A stretch of DNA of 64,000 nucleotides from Mycetocola lacteus (GTDB taxonomy: Bacteria; Actinomycetota; Actinomycetes; Actinomycetales; Microbacteriaceae). Positions within the stretch are counted from its first letter, which is position 1; every line of letters starts with the position of its first letter. Below are positions 1-7,630 of this stretch, piece after piece. The DNA lies in assembly GCF_003667575.1 (NCBI RefSeq), contig NZ_RCUY01000009.1, positions 372,001-436,000 on the forward strand, written 5' to 3'. The notes beneath the pieces were generated by a model that worked only from the letters and a program-made list of their open reading frames with translations, had not been told where the DNA came from and made no database searches. The translations under genes were made by a program, and so were the position numbers.

Positions 1-151
1 CCGAGGCACTGACCCGGCGCGATCCGCGGGTTCGGCGCGGGGCACGCGACGGGGCTTCCTCGGTTACCGGGGTGCTCGTCTCCGAGACCCCTTCGGTTGT
101 GGCGTCGTTATTGTCGGCAGGTACTGCCTCGTTTTTGTTTTTATTCACCAT
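1..151 (-). CDS. rne: Ribonuclease E/G family protein, N-terminal fragment (partial)
   Basis: The reading frame runs off the left edge; only the first 50 residues are visible. They begin MVNKNKNEAVPADNN and end in a basic stretch (APRRTRGSRR). This acidic/polar, then Arg-rich, disordered start is what actinobacterial RNase E/G proteins usually show before the S1 domain. The start at 151 was chosen because a GAGGAGT Shine-Dalgarno lies at 161-167; an in-frame ATG at 169 has none. The gene is transcribed away from the VKOR gene behind a leader of up to about 300 bases. No catalytic domain is in the window, so the name rests on the character of the N-terminus and on rne often lying near ndk and VKOR genes in this group. 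Confidence 0.5.
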   Translation of the reverse strand, partial: MVNKNKNEAVPADNNDATTEGVSETSTPVTEEAPSRAPRRTRGSRRVSAS

Positions 152-459
152 TACTGGTGCACTCCTCATCCGATTAGTAGCCGCGCTACCATCCGGGAAT
201 CTTGGGCGAATCTCTACGCCTGGGCGTTCAACTCACCAAATCCTATGCACTACAGCGATCGGCCCCGTGGCTCGGATCGCTTTGCGGGGGCGTTTCCCAA
301 CGCTCACTCGCGCATCAGGCGCGCTCGGCACCTGACAAGCCTTCGTTCATCCAGGTTTCGCGCGGCGAAACCTGCACAGCTCTCATTATCGCACGCGGGA
401 GGCGTCAACATGCGAATGACCTTCGCATTTTTCCCAAATCGCTATGTCATAATTCGAGC
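152..459. other. Intergenic region with hairpins between divergent rne-like and VKOR genes
   Basis: This 308-base gap holds no convincing gene. It contains a 9-bp stem with a 3-base loop at 353-373 (AGGTTTCGC / GCGAAACCT) and a weaker dyad at 316-336. The VKOR promoter is at its right end. Most of it would be the 5' leader of the minus-strand rne-like transcript. RNase E autoregulates through a structured leader in enterobacteria; a similar role here is only an inference. Confidence 0.45.
448..453 (+). promoter_or_regulatory. -10 element of an apparently leaderless promoter (VKOR gene)
   Basis: CATAAT ends 7 bases before the ATG at 460, so transcription should start at or next to the start codon. 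No Shine-Dalgarno lies upstream. The same spacing recurs at 2030, 5051 and 61794. Confidence 0.5.
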
Positions 460-1059
460 ATGACCAGCACCGAAACGACGCGTCAACCACGCCTGCTCGC
501 CATCTTCCTGATTGTGGCCGGCCTCGTGGGATGGTTTGCCGCCTTTGAACTCACCGTCGAAAAATTCCACGCCCTCACCAACCCCGGCCAAGCTCTGGGG
601 TGTGACGTCAGCGTGCTGGTTCAGTGCTCGGCAAACCTGAACTCCTGGCAAGGTGCGGTCTTTGGCTTCCCGAACCCGATCATCGGCCTCGGTGCCTGGA
701 TCGCACCGATCGTGGTCGGCGTGGCAATCCTCGCCGGTGCCCGGTTCCCGCGCTGGTTCTGGGTGGTCTTCAACGTGGGCATGCTCGCCGGTATCGTATT
801 CGTGATCTGGCTGATCACCCAGTCCATTTTCGTCCTGGGCACCCTGTGCCCCTGGTGCATGCTCACCTGGTCGGTCATGATCCCCTCGTTCCTGTCGGTC
901 ACCCTCTACAACCTGCGCGAGGGCAATATCCCCGCCGGCGCAGGCGTGCGCCGTGTGGCCGGTGCCCTGCTCTCCTGGATCATCCCGTTGACCCTGGCCA
1001 TCTACATCATCGTCGCCGTCATCGCCCAGCTGCGTCTGGATGTTCTCGGCAGCCTCTAA
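460..1059 (+). CDS. Vitamin K epoxide reductase (VKOR) family membrane protein
   Basis: The protein is 199 aa with about five hydrophobic segments. Bacterial VKOR homologues sit in the cytoplasmic membrane and reoxidise periplasmic or extracellular DsbA-like proteins, passing electrons to quinones. Visible hallmarks are the loop cysteine pair in CDVSVLVQC (residues about 48-56) and the redox-active CPWC motif in LGTLCPWCMLTW. A conserved Ser/Asn-rich loop (SANLNSWQG) lies between them. The start at 460 follows a -10 box with leaderless spacing; frames extending upstream would read into noncoding leader. A strong bidirectional terminator follows at 1086-1125. The DsbA-like gene downstream on the other strand is a plausible functional relative, although that protein looks cytoplasmic. 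Confidence 0.9.
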   Translation: MTSTETTRQPRLLAIFLIVAGLVGWFAAFELTVEKFHALTNPGQALGCDVSVLVQCSANLNSWQGAVFGFPNPIIGLGAWIAPIVVGVAILAGARFPRWFWVVFNVGMLAGIVFVIWLITQSIFVLGTLCPWCMLTWSVMIPSFLSVTLYNLREGNIPAGAGVRRVAGALLSWIIPLTLAIYIIVAVIAQLRLDVLGSL

Positions 1060-1085
1060 CCTCCGGGCGTGTCGCTCGGCACACC

Positions 1086-1125
1086 AAAACACCGTGTCCC
1101 CCAGTAGGGGTGACACGGTGTTTTT
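1086..1125. terminator. Bidirectional intrinsic terminator
   Basis: AACACCGTGTC pairs with GACACGGTGTT, extended by an inner CCCC/GGGG pairing and flanked by A and T runs. It serves the VKOR gene (plus) and could also stop the dsbA-like transcript (minus). The 1126-1288 gap beyond it shows nothing recognisable. Confidence 0.9.
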
Positions 1126-1288
1126 ATATGGTGACGCTAGTCCGCCTGCGGCAGCGCCGATTCCGCTGTGGGTGCCGTCGCATCGAGCTCAACCGCCGAG
1201 GTACGTGCGGGATGATCAACCGGGATTGCACAGCCATCGGGTCCGCAGGCCTCGGCGGCGGGGTCGCCGATCAGCGTAAAGGGGCCGC

Positions 1289-1948
1289 TCATGCGCCGCG
1301 CTCCGCGCTGACCTGGGTGAGGACCTGCTCAAAGGCCTGCGCCTCCTGAGCGCCGGACACCCCATACTTGCCGTCGATCACAAAGAACGGGACGCCCTGG
1401 ATTCCATACCCCTGGGCCTGCGCCTGGTCGGCACGGACATCCGCCAGATAACGGTCGGATTCCAAGGCGGCGGTCAATTCCGCCGCGTCCAGTCCCACGC
1501 TGGCACCGAGCTCGGCCAGGTCGGCGATCTTCCCCACGTGCTTCCCCTCGGTGAAGTAGGCACGGAAGAGTACCTCGGCGAGCTCGCGCTGCTTGCCGTG
1601 CGCCTTGGCAAAGTGCAGCGCCTGGTGGGCAAGCACCGTGTTGGTGTGACGCAGCTTGTCGAAGTTAAACTCCAGGCCGGTCTGGGCGGCAATCCCGGTC
1701 ACACGTCCCAGCATCTCGGTGATCTGCTCGGCGGGCATGCCCTTGTGATTCACCAGGAAGTCCAGCTCGCTGCCCTCGAAGTCAACCGGGGTGTCCGGTG
1801 CCAGCTCGAAGGAGTGGTACTCCACCTCGACCGGAGTATCGGAACCGGCGGCGAAGGCGGCCACTCCCGCCTCAAACTTGCGCTTGCCGATGAAGCACCA
1901 CGGGCACGCGATGTCGGACCAGATGTCTACCTTGATGGGTTCAGTCAT
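1289..1948 (-). CDS. DsbA family oxidoreductase (FrnE-like)
   Basis: The 219-aa protein has a thioredoxin-like fold opening IKVDIWSDIACPWCFIGKRKFE, with a CPWC active site near residue 16. It ends with the conserved cis-Pro region GVPFFVIDGKYGVSGAQ. This is the FrnE/2-hydroxychromene-2-carboxylate isomerase-like branch of the DsbA family. It has no signal peptide, so it is expected in the cytosol, acting in thiol-disulfide exchange or stress tolerance. I chose the ATG at 1948 (MTEPIKVD), as in homologues; an in-frame ATG at 2005 would add 19 non-conserved residues. The gene is divergent from gntR, and the 22-bp palindrome between them could affect both. Confidence 0.88.
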   Translation of the reverse strand: MTEPIKVDIWSDIACPWCFIGKRKFEAGVAAFAAGSDTPVEVEYHSFELAPDTPVDFEGSELDFLVNHKGMPAEQITEMLGRVTGIAAQTGLEFNFDKLRHTNTVLAHQALHFAKAHGKQRELAEVLFRAYFTEGKHVGKIADLAELGASVGLDAAELTAALESDRYLADVRADQAQAQGYGIQGVPFFVIDGKYGVSGAQEAQAFEQVLTQVSAERGA

Positions 1949-2007
1949 ACCCAGGCCAACCCGGCACCCGGACAAAACATTCCCAAAAGAAATTCTTCGG
2001 CCCACTG

Positions 2008-2029
2008 GTCCATTAGTCGACTAATGGAC
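2008..2029. promoter_or_regulatory. 22-bp perfect palindrome, probable GntR (YtrA-type) operator
   Basis: The core CATTAGTCGACTAATG (2011-2026) extends outward by three matched bases on each side. It covers the -35 side of the gntR promoter and touches the -10 box TAGAGT (2030-2035). This position fits autorepression of the gntR-ABC operon. Confidence 0.8.
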
Positions 2030-2035
2030 TAGAGT
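2030..2035 (+). promoter_or_regulatory. -10 element of the leaderless gntR promoter
   Basis: TAGAGT ends 7 bases before the GTG at 2042. No ribosome binding site is present, so the operon's first gene should be translated from a leaderless mRNA. Confidence 0.6.
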
Positions 2036-2041
2036 AGTGGT

Positions 2042-2410
2042 GTGTTCACAGGTACCACTCCCCTCTTCCAGCAGCTCGCCACGCGGCTCGCCGATGACAT
2101 TGTCTCCGAAACCTACCCGGAGGAATCGGCGGTGCCGTCGGCGACCGACCTGGCCGTGTTTTTTGATCTGAACCCGGCCACCGCCTCCAAGGGCGTCAAC
2201 CTCCTGGTGGAACAGGGCGCCCTCTATAAAAAACGCGGAATCGGCATCTTTGTTGCCCCCGGCGCTCGGGAGCTCCTGCTCGCTCAGCGTCGAGAACGAC
2301 TACGCGCCGACTTCGTTGAACCGCTGGTTCGCGAAGCAAACCTGCTCGGGCTGGACCCCGCCGAGATTGAGCGCCTCATCCGCGACACCATCGCAAAGGA
2401 ACCCTCATGA
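2042..2410 (+). CDS. GntR family transcriptional regulator, YtrA subfamily
   Basis: The protein is 122 aa, the usual size for YtrA-type regulators, which have an N-terminal winged helix and only a short dimerisation tail. The helix-turn-helix is clear: PLFQQLATRLADDIV, then AVPSATDLAVFFDLNPATASKGVNLLVEQGALYKKRGIGIFV. The C-terminal about 45 residues are helical (LRADFVEPLVREANLLGLDPAEIERLI). Such proteins repress an adjacent ABC exporter operon, often in response to envelope-active antibiotics. The GTG start follows the -10 box with leaderless spacing. The stop overlaps the next start as ATGA at 2407. The operator is the palindrome at 2008-2029. Confidence 0.92.
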   Translation: MFTGTTPLFQQLATRLADDIVSETYPEESAVPSATDLAVFFDLNPATASKGVNLLVEQGALYKKRGIGIFVAPGARELLLAQRRERLRADFVEPLVREANLLGLDPAEIERLIRDTIAKEPS

Positions 2411-3297
2411 CCAACCATCTTGTCCTCGACGGCGTCACCCGACGCTTCGGCTCCCACACCGCGCTCGACGGCGTGTCCTTCACACTGCCCACCGGCAGCA
2501 TCTGCGGTCTCCTGGGGCGCAACGGCGCGGGCAAAACGACGCTGCTCTCGCTGATCGCCGGCCAGGATCTGCCCAGCGCGGGCACCGTGCACATAAACGG
2601 ACACTCCCCGTTTGAACACGCCCCCACGCTGGCCGAGATCAACCTGGTGCGGGACAATCAGCGATACCCGGATGATTTCACCGTGCGCAACGTGCTCACC
2701 ATCGCCCCGCGCTTCCTGCCGCACTGGGATGCGCGGTTCGCCCGGCAACTCGCGGCGGGCTTCCGGGTACCGCTGGATCAGTCGGTGAAGAAGTTCTCCC
2801 GCGGCCAGCTCTCCGCGGTGGCCATCGTGCTGGGACTGGCGTCTCGCGCGCCGCTCACGCTGATGGACGAGCCCTATCTCGGGCTCGACGTCAACGCACG
2901 GCGCTACTTCCACGAGGCCCTGGTCCGAGATGTGGCCGAGCACCCGCGCACCGTGATCCTCTCCACCCACCACGTGGAGGAGTCCGAGTCGCTGTTTGAC
3001 CGGGTGCTGATCGTGGATTCGGGACGAATCCTGCTGGACGCGGATATCGAGGAAATCCCCGACCTTGCCTTCACCGTGAGCGGACGCGACGACGCGATCC
3101 GCGAGCTGACTGTTGGCATGGAGGTCCTACGCCTCCAGACTGTCCCCGGCCTCGCCTCGGCGACCATTCGCGGCACCGCCGACGACGCGTTTCTGGCCCG
3201 AGCAGATGCCGTGGGTGCGCGCATCCAGGGGGTCAGCGTGGCCGATCTGGTGACGGCGCTTGGTAGCGATTCCGCAGCCGAGGCGGTGGCCGCATGA
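2407..3297 (+). CDS. ABC transporter ATP-binding protein (YtrB-like)
   Basis: The 296-aa protein has the full nucleotide-binding set: Walker A GRNGAGKTTLLS near residue 38, a degenerate signature FSRGQLSA near 125, Walker B LTLMDEPYLGLD near 145 and the switch histidine in ILSTHHVEES. The about 75 C-terminal residues after the NBD form a separate small domain typical of drug or antibiotic efflux ATPases. It is translationally coupled on both sides by ATGA overlaps (gntR upstream, permease downstream), so the three proteins are one regulated transporter unit. The substrate is unknown. An antimicrobial-sensing or exporting role is the family expectation. Confidence 0.92.
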   Translation: MTNHLVLDGVTRRFGSHTALDGVSFTLPTGSICGLLGRNGAGKTTLLSLIAGQDLPSAGTVHINGHSPFEHAPTLAEINLVRDNQRYPDDFTVRNVLTIAPRFLPHWDARFARQLAAGFRVPLDQSVKKFSRGQLSAVAIVLGLASRAPLTLMDEPYLGLDVNARRYFHEALVRDVAEHPRTVILSTHHVEESESLFDRVLIVDSGRILLDADIEEIPDLAFTVSGRDDAIRELTVGMEVLRLQTVPGLASATIRGTADDAFLARADAVGARIQGVSVADLVTALGSDSAAEAVAA

Positions 3298-4088
3298 CCG
3301 TTCTCGATGCCTCCGCGCAGGCCCGCACCCCCGGTGCTGCCTCCACCTCTACCTCCACCTCCACGAAGGGACCCGCCATGAACCCGGTACTCGCGGTTAC
3401 TCGACTGCATCTCACGCGAAAGCGGATGACGTTCGGGGTGCCGGTGCTCTATGTGGGGATCGTCGCGGTACTCTCGATTCTCATTTCGCTGATCTTCTGG
3501 CGGGCGGGCAGCCAGCCGGGCACCGCCGGCTGGATCGACAGTTCCCGATCCAACCCCGGGCTGGTCTGGGCACTCGGTGGGTTCCTGGGCTACATGGGGG
3601 TGTCCTCGACCGCGACCACATTCCGTTTCGCGATCACCCTGGGGGCCACCCGGCGTGCCTTCACCCTGGGCACACTGCTGTGGAACCTGGTAATCGCCGC
3701 CTACTTGGCCGCCGTGCTGACGGCTCTGGCGGCGCTGGAGCTGGCGACCAACCACTGGTTTGTGGGTTTCTACATCTTCGACATCGCCATCCTGGGCAAC
3801 GGCAACCTCCCGGTGACGTTTGCGATCGTCCTCCTGGGCGTGCTGTCAATCCTGACCGTCGCCGGGGTTTTCGGGGCGGCGTGGATCCGTTTCAATAACC
3901 GTGGACCAATCCTGCTGGGCATCGGCATCGGCTTGGTGGTCGTCGTGGCCGTGCTGATCCTGGTACCGCAGGCCGCCCAGATTATCGCCGCATTTGAACC
4001 CTGGTGGCTGGCCATCGCCGCGGGCGTCGCCATTATTGCGGCGAGCCTCGGATCCTGGCGTCTGCTGCGCCGGGCGATCATCCGATAG
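3294..4088 (+). CDS. ABC transporter membrane protein of the GntR-regulated operon
   Basis: The 264-aa integral membrane protein has about six hydrophobic segments and ends in a short basic tail (LLRRAIIR). It partners the ATPase encoded just upstream. Two starts are possible. The ATG at 3294 overlaps the ATPase stop and adds a 28-residue Ser/Thr-rich leader (STSTSTSTK) encoded by a hexanucleotide repeat. The ATG at 3378 (MNPVLAVTRLHLTRKRM) has a good AAGGGA ribosome site and looks like a normal permease start. I give the longer frame but regard 3378 as equally likely or better. A strong hairpin follows at 4100-4138. Confidence 0.82.
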   Translation: MTVLDASAQARTPGAASTSTSTSTKGPAMNPVLAVTRLHLTRKRMTFGVPVLYVGIVAVLSILISLIFWRAGSQPGTAGWIDSSRSNPGLVWALGGFLGYMGVSSTATTFRFAITLGATRRAFTLGTLLWNLVIAAYLAAVLTALAALELATNHWFVGFYIFDIAILGNGNLPVTFAIVLLGVLSILTVAGVFGAAWIRFNNRGPILLGIGIGLVVVVAVLILVPQAAQIIAAFEPWWLAIAAGVAIIAASLGSWRLLRRAIIR

Positions 4089-4099
4089 TTTGCGTCCGC

Positions 4100-4138
4100 C
4101 ACGCTGCCCGCCCGGGAGACCGGGCGGGCAGCGTGTTT
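4100..4138 (+). terminator. Intrinsic terminator of the GntR-ABC operon
   Basis: A 16-bp GC-rich stem (CACGCTGCCCGCCC with its complement, closed by GG/CC) has a GAGA tetraloop and is followed by TTT. Confidence 0.85.
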
Positions 4139-4195
4139 AGCAAGCAGCGTGTTTAGCGGGCAGGCGGTTAGCAAGCAGGGCGTTTAGCAGGCCAG
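4135..4195. repeat. Four degenerate 15-16-bp tandem repeats at the 3' end of the IMPase gene
   Basis: GTTTAGCAAGCAGCGT and its variants (GTTTAGCGGGCAGGCG, GTTAGCAAGCAGGGC, GTTTAGCAGGCCAGGG) follow one another. The last copy contains the real TAA stop (4184-4186) of the minus-strand gene. The other three each repeat the stop codon beyond it, as if the gene end had been duplicated by slippage. Confidence 0.75.
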
Positions 4196-4981
4196 GGCAT
4201 TCAGGAGCTCATCACGCAGCGCCGGTGTTGCCACCAGCACCGAGGCGGAGTTCGGGATCCACGATTCACCGGCTGCGTCGGTGACGGATGCGCCGGCCTC
4301 GCGGGCGATCAGGACGGCACCCAGCAGGTTGGAGCGGTCATCACCGAACTCCCAAAAGGCGTCCAGCCGTCCGGCCGCCACATCGGCGATCTGCCAGGAG
4401 GTAGGACCCAGATTGCGCACCGCACCGGCGACGCCGAGCACCCGCGCGAGGGAGTCGCCCGCCCGGTGCACGGCCGAGGGATCCTGGGCGGCGAAGGGCG
4501 GCTGGCTGGTGGACACCAGTGCCACGGCGATGTCGCGAGTTTCCGAGGGCAGAATTCGCTCGCCATTGCGCCACGCCCCCTCCCCACTTACGGCCGAGTA
4601 GGTTTCACCCAGAACCGGATTGTGGAGTACCGCAAGCACCGGCTCTCCGTCTTCGAGCAGCGTCGCGGTCAGGCACCACTGGGGAAGCCCGCGCATGTAC
4701 TGCACCGCACCATCCACCGAATCCACCAACCAGGCCGCGCCTCGGGGAAGGTCGGCAGAGTCGAGCTCGTCGATCCAGGCGGCATCCGGTCGCAGCGCCA
4801 TCAGGGCCGGCCGCAGAATCGCCATCACGTCGGCTTCCAGGGCCTCGAATGCCGCTCGGAAGGCCCGCATGTCGGGCAGGGCGGCAACCTGCGGACGGGT
4901 CAGGAGCTGTGAGCCGGCCTCGCGCAGGGCGGATTCGAGAGACGGGAGAAGGGACGGGGTCGATGTCGTGAGTGTGCTCAT
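4184..4981 (-). CDS. Inositol monophosphatase family protein with an altered metal site
   Basis: The 265-aa protein has the family's overall shape: IDELDS in the place of GEE, a DPxDGT-like motif WLVDSVDGAVQYMRG (residues about 85-99) and a C-terminal block AGRLDAFWEFGDDRSNLLGAVLIAREAG. The family dephosphorylates inositol phosphate, 3'-phosphoadenosine phosphate or sugar phosphates with Mg2+. Here the C-terminal WDxAA motif, whose Asp binds metal, reads SNLLG, with Asn replacing Asp. The T/N of DGTxNF are also changed to AVQY. Activity may be reduced or shifted to another substrate. The gene is divergent from the Lrp-type regulator, with about 80 bases between starts. Confidence 0.85.
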   Translation of the reverse strand: MSTLTTSTPSLLPSLESALREAGSQLLTRPQVAALPDMRAFRAAFEALEADVMAILRPALMALRPDAAWIDELDSADLPRGAAWLVDSVDGAVQYMRGLPQWCLTATLLEDGEPVLAVLHNPVLGETYSAVSGEGAWRNGERILPSETRDIAVALVSTSQPPFAAQDPSAVHRAGDSLARVLGVAGAVRNLGPTSWQIADVAAGRLDAFWEFGDDRSNLLGAVLIAREAGASVTDAAGESWIPNSASVLVATPALRDELLNALAC

Positions 4982-5042
4982 GTCTTGAGCCTGGACCCGA
5001 CGGGCCAGATCGGCCCTTTTTCCACCTAGATTTGAGCGATAC

Positions 5043-5056
5043 CTACAAGTAGGATC
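5043..5056 (+). promoter_or_regulatory. Leaderless promoter -10 box with overlapping dyad (lrp-like gene)
   Basis: TAGGAT (5051-5056) ends 7 bases before the ATG at 5063. It overlaps a small inverted repeat, CCTAC-AA-GTAGG (5043-5054). Lrp/AsnC proteins commonly autoregulate, so the dyad is a candidate operator. Confidence 0.5.
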
Positions 5057-5062
5057 ATCAAC

Positions 5063-6013
5063 ATGAGCGATTTAGCACTGAGTCTCGCGGATCAACGCAT
5101 CATTGCCGCCCTCCAGTGCGACCCGCGCGTCTCCCTCGAGCGCCTTGCCTCCGTCCTGGACCTCGGGGTGCGCCCCGCCGGGCGGCGGCTCAATACGCTG
5201 CTGGACTCGGGCGACCTTCGCATCATCGCCCGCACTCCCCCGCCCACCCGCACGGCGCTCATGCTGCGGATCCACATTCTGAGCGGCAAGCTTGACCAGC
5301 TCGGACGAGCCCTGGCCCGGCGTGAGGACATCCCCTATATCGACGCATCCATCGGGGGCGATGAACTGGCGGCGGTCTTGATTGCCGAGTCCGACGTGGC
5401 CGGACAGCTGGTGGCGCGCCAGCTCCCCGCATCCGGCGCGATCACCGCGGTCGCGGCCCACCCGATTCTGCACGTGTTCTCCGAGGCGAGGAATTGGCGC
5501 CTCGATGTGCTGAGCAGCGCGGAGCGTCGGGCTTTCACCCCACCCGAGACGTATCCGCATCCGCCGACCGCCGAGGACCTGAGCGCCCGCGACGCGGCAA
5601 TCATCGCGGCTCTCGGTGCGCAGCCGCGCGCCAGCGCCGCGCAGATCGCCGCCCGCATCGACGCCCCGGAATCCACCGTGCGTCGCCGCCTCACGGCCCT
5701 GCGCGCCTCCGGCCAGGTCCAGTTTGAAACGGTGGTGAACCCGGCGCGCGTGGGCCTGCCTATCGACGTGAACTTCTGGATGCGGGTTTCTCCGCGCCAT
5801 CTGGATACCGTGGGGCGCACGCTCGCGCAGCATCCTGCCGTCCACGGCACCCTGGCGATTGCCGGTGCTTTCAGCCTCAACGTGGCGGCGTGGTTTGCCA
5901 GCCTGGAACACCTCTATCAATTCACCACCGAAGTCCTGGCGGAATTGCCGATCGAGAGCGCCGAACCGGTCGTGGTGGGCGCGGCAATCAAGCGTCCGGG
6001 GGTTCCGGTTTAG
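5063..6013 (+). CDS. Lrp/AsnC family regulator with two helix-turn-helix domains
   Basis: The protein is 316 aa, about twice the usual 150-160 aa of the family. It is a tandem duplication of the HTH plus RAM (effector-binding) unit. The first HTH is LSLADQRIIAALQCDPRVSLERLASVLDLGVRPAGRRL. The second, near residue 175, is LSARDAAIIAALGAQPRASAAQIAARIDAPESTVRRRL. The C-terminal RAM-like segment (HLDTVGRTLAQHPAVHGTLAIAGAFSLNVAAWF) is better conserved than the first. Fused Lrp proteins of this type are common in actinobacteria and usually control an adjacent metabolic or transport gene. Here the only divergent neighbour is the IMPase-like gene. A perfect 32-bp terminator palindrome follows. Confidence 0.9.
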   Translation: MSDLALSLADQRIIAALQCDPRVSLERLASVLDLGVRPAGRRLNTLLDSGDLRIIARTPPPTRTALMLRIHILSGKLDQLGRALARREDIPYIDASIGGDELAAVLIAESDVAGQLVARQLPASGAITAVAAHPILHVFSEARNWRLDVLSSAERRAFTPPETYPHPPTAEDLSARDAAIIAALGAQPRASAAQIAARIDAPESTVRRRLTALRASGQVQFETVVNPARVGLPIDVNFWMRVSPRHLDTVGRTLAQHPAVHGTLAIAGAFSLNVAAWFASLEHLYQFTTEVLAELPIESAEPVVVGAAIKRPGVPV

Positions 6014-6073
6014 GGCCGCGCATCGGTCACGGTCTCACCCCGAGAGACGCGGCACAACGCGCTCTCCCCCAAC

Positions 6074-6105
6074 AAAAAACGGCACCCCGCGGGGTGCCGT
6101 TTTTT
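6074..6105. terminator. Bidirectional intrinsic terminator (32-bp perfect palindrome)
   Basis: ACGGCACCCCG and its complement are flanked by six A and six T. It lies between the convergent lrp-like and ndk genes and serves both. Confidence 0.93.
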
Positions 6106-6114
6106 GGATGCCTC

Positions 6115-6531
6115 CTAGTCGAACCAGAGACCCAGCTCACGCTGTGCGGACTCGACGCTGTCGGATCCGTGGACCAGGTTCTGCTGCACGGCCAGGCCCC
6201 AGTCACGGCCGAAGTCACCGCGGATGGTGCCGGGAGCGGCAAGGGTCGGGTCGGTGGTACCGGCGAGGACGCGGAAGCCCTCGATCACGCGGTCACCGGC
6301 GACGCGAATGGCCACCACCGGGCCCTCCAGCATGAACGCAACCAGGGGCTCGTAGAATGGCTTGCCCTGGTGTTCGGCGTAGTGCTGCTCAAGACGCGAA
6401 CGCTCCGGCTGGACCATACGCAGGTCAACAACCGAGTAGCCCTTGGCTTCGATCCGGCGGATGATCTCGCCACTGAGCTTGCGGGCAACACCGTCCGGCT
6501 TAACAAGGACGAGGGTTTCTTCAACGGCCAT
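6115..6531 (-). CDS. ndk: Nucleoside diphosphate kinase
   Basis: The 138-aa enzyme is the normal bacterial length. It transfers the gamma phosphate of ATP to nucleoside diphosphates through a phosphohistidine. The sequence shows ETLVLVKPDGVARKLSGEIIRRIEAKGY at the start and the catalytic histidine in NLVHGSDSVESAQRELGLWF near the end, with the nucleotide-binding TDPTLAAPGTIRGDFG region before it. The ATG at 6531 has a GGAGG ribosome site 6 bases upstream. It is monocistronic, ending at the shared palindromic terminator. Confidence 0.97.
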   Translation of the reverse strand: MAVEETLVLVKPDGVARKLSGEIIRRIEAKGYSVVDLRMVQPERSRLEQHYAEHQGKPFYEPLVAFMLEGPVVAIRVAGDRVIEGFRVLAGTTDPTLAAPGTIRGDFGRDWGLAVQQNLVHGSDSVESAQRELGLWFD

Positions 6532-6811
6532 GGGGACCTCCTAGGTCTGGGAAAGGGGAGGGCAAAAGCCCACACACACGATAACAAGCCAGCAGTTCCA
6601 ACGGGGAACCGCGGCGGCGCGGCGGACGAACATCTGACGTTCACATCCGTCCCGGACCCCCTCGAACTGGGGTGCACACCGGGGTCGAGGACGCTGTTGC
6701 CGAGCTGAGACATGACGCTACATTCGCAGTAGCGGGGTGCCGGGGCCACGCCGAAACACGGCACTGCACGAGCTGCGGCGAGGTGCGAGATTGAACGCAA
6801 AGGGGAAAAGC

Positions 6812-7630
6812 ATGACGGAATCGGTACGGGCATCTAACGCGTGGACCCGGTTTTGGGAGCGCGGCGGGTGGTGGCGCGCGATCATACTGGCAATCGCGTA
6901 CCTCGCGCTGTACAACCTGTTTTCACTGGCCTTCCTCCCCCTCGCCGCCCACGTCGCCGAGGGATCGGCATCGGCGGTTGTGGTTGACTATATTCTCCCG
7001 CTGGTCATCGGCGGCCTGCTGCTGATCGGATTTGCCCTCTCACTGGGCTGGTTCGGTTCACTCTTTGCTCGGCAAACCATCACCGGCCGCGGGTGGATGT
7101 GGATCGCCGTGGTTGCGGTGCTGGGATTCAACGTGCTGAGGCTGTTCACCATCGACTATGCGGCCGTTGACTTCGGTGTGGTCGCCACCTGGCTGCTCGC
7201 CGGCCTGTTCATCGGGTTCGCCGAGGAGCTACTCACCCGGGGCCTGGTGATCCGGCTACTCCGCAACGCCGGCTACCGCGAGATCACGGTGGCCCTGGTC
7301 TCCGCGGCGGTGTTTGCCGGGCTGCACGCGAGCAACCTGCTGACCGGGCAGACGCTGGCCGCCACCGCGTTTCAGCTGGTCTACACCTTCGCCTTTGGGC
7401 TGTGCATGTACCTCGCACTGCGGGTCACCGGCAACCTGATCTGGCCGATCCTGCTGCATGCCTCAACCGACCCCACGATCTTCCTGTCCACCGCGCACGC
7501 GGTGGACTCCCCGCTGAGCGCGATTGCCGGCCTGGGCAACATCGCGGTGATCGTGGCAGGATTCGGGCTGGTGTGGTTTATCCGGGATGACCGAGCAGGA
7601 TCCCCGAGTCGTCCCGTGGGTGTTCGTTAG
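6812..7630 (+). CDS. CPBP family intramembrane glutamic endopeptidase (Abi/CAAX-like)
   Basis: The 272-aa membrane protein has about eight hydrophobic segments. The three signature motifs of the Rce1/CPBP family are present: EELLTR (EExxxR) near residue 137, FAGLHASN (FxxxH) about 35 residues later and a third histidine in ILLHASTDP. Family members process prenylated proteins in eukaryotes. In bacteria they are linked to bacteriocin self-immunity or peptide maturation, but no peptide gene is adjacent here. The ATG at 6812 has an AGGGGA site just upstream. The last about 50 bases overlap the end of the convergent minus-strand gene. The 6532-6811 gap before it shows no gene. Confidence 0.88.
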   Translation: MTESVRASNAWTRFWERGGWWRAIILAIAYLALYNLFSLAFLPLAAHVAEGSASAVVVDYILPLVIGGLLLIGFALSLGWFGSLFARQTITGRGWMWIAVVAVLGFNVLRLFTIDYAAVDFGVVATWLLAGLFIGFAEELLTRGLVIRLLRNAGYREITVALVSAAVFAGLHASNLLTGQTLAATAFQLVYTFAFGLCMYLALRVTGNLIWPILLHASTDPTIFLSTAHAVDSPLSAIAGLGNIAVIVAGFGLVWFIRDDRAGSPSRPVGVR

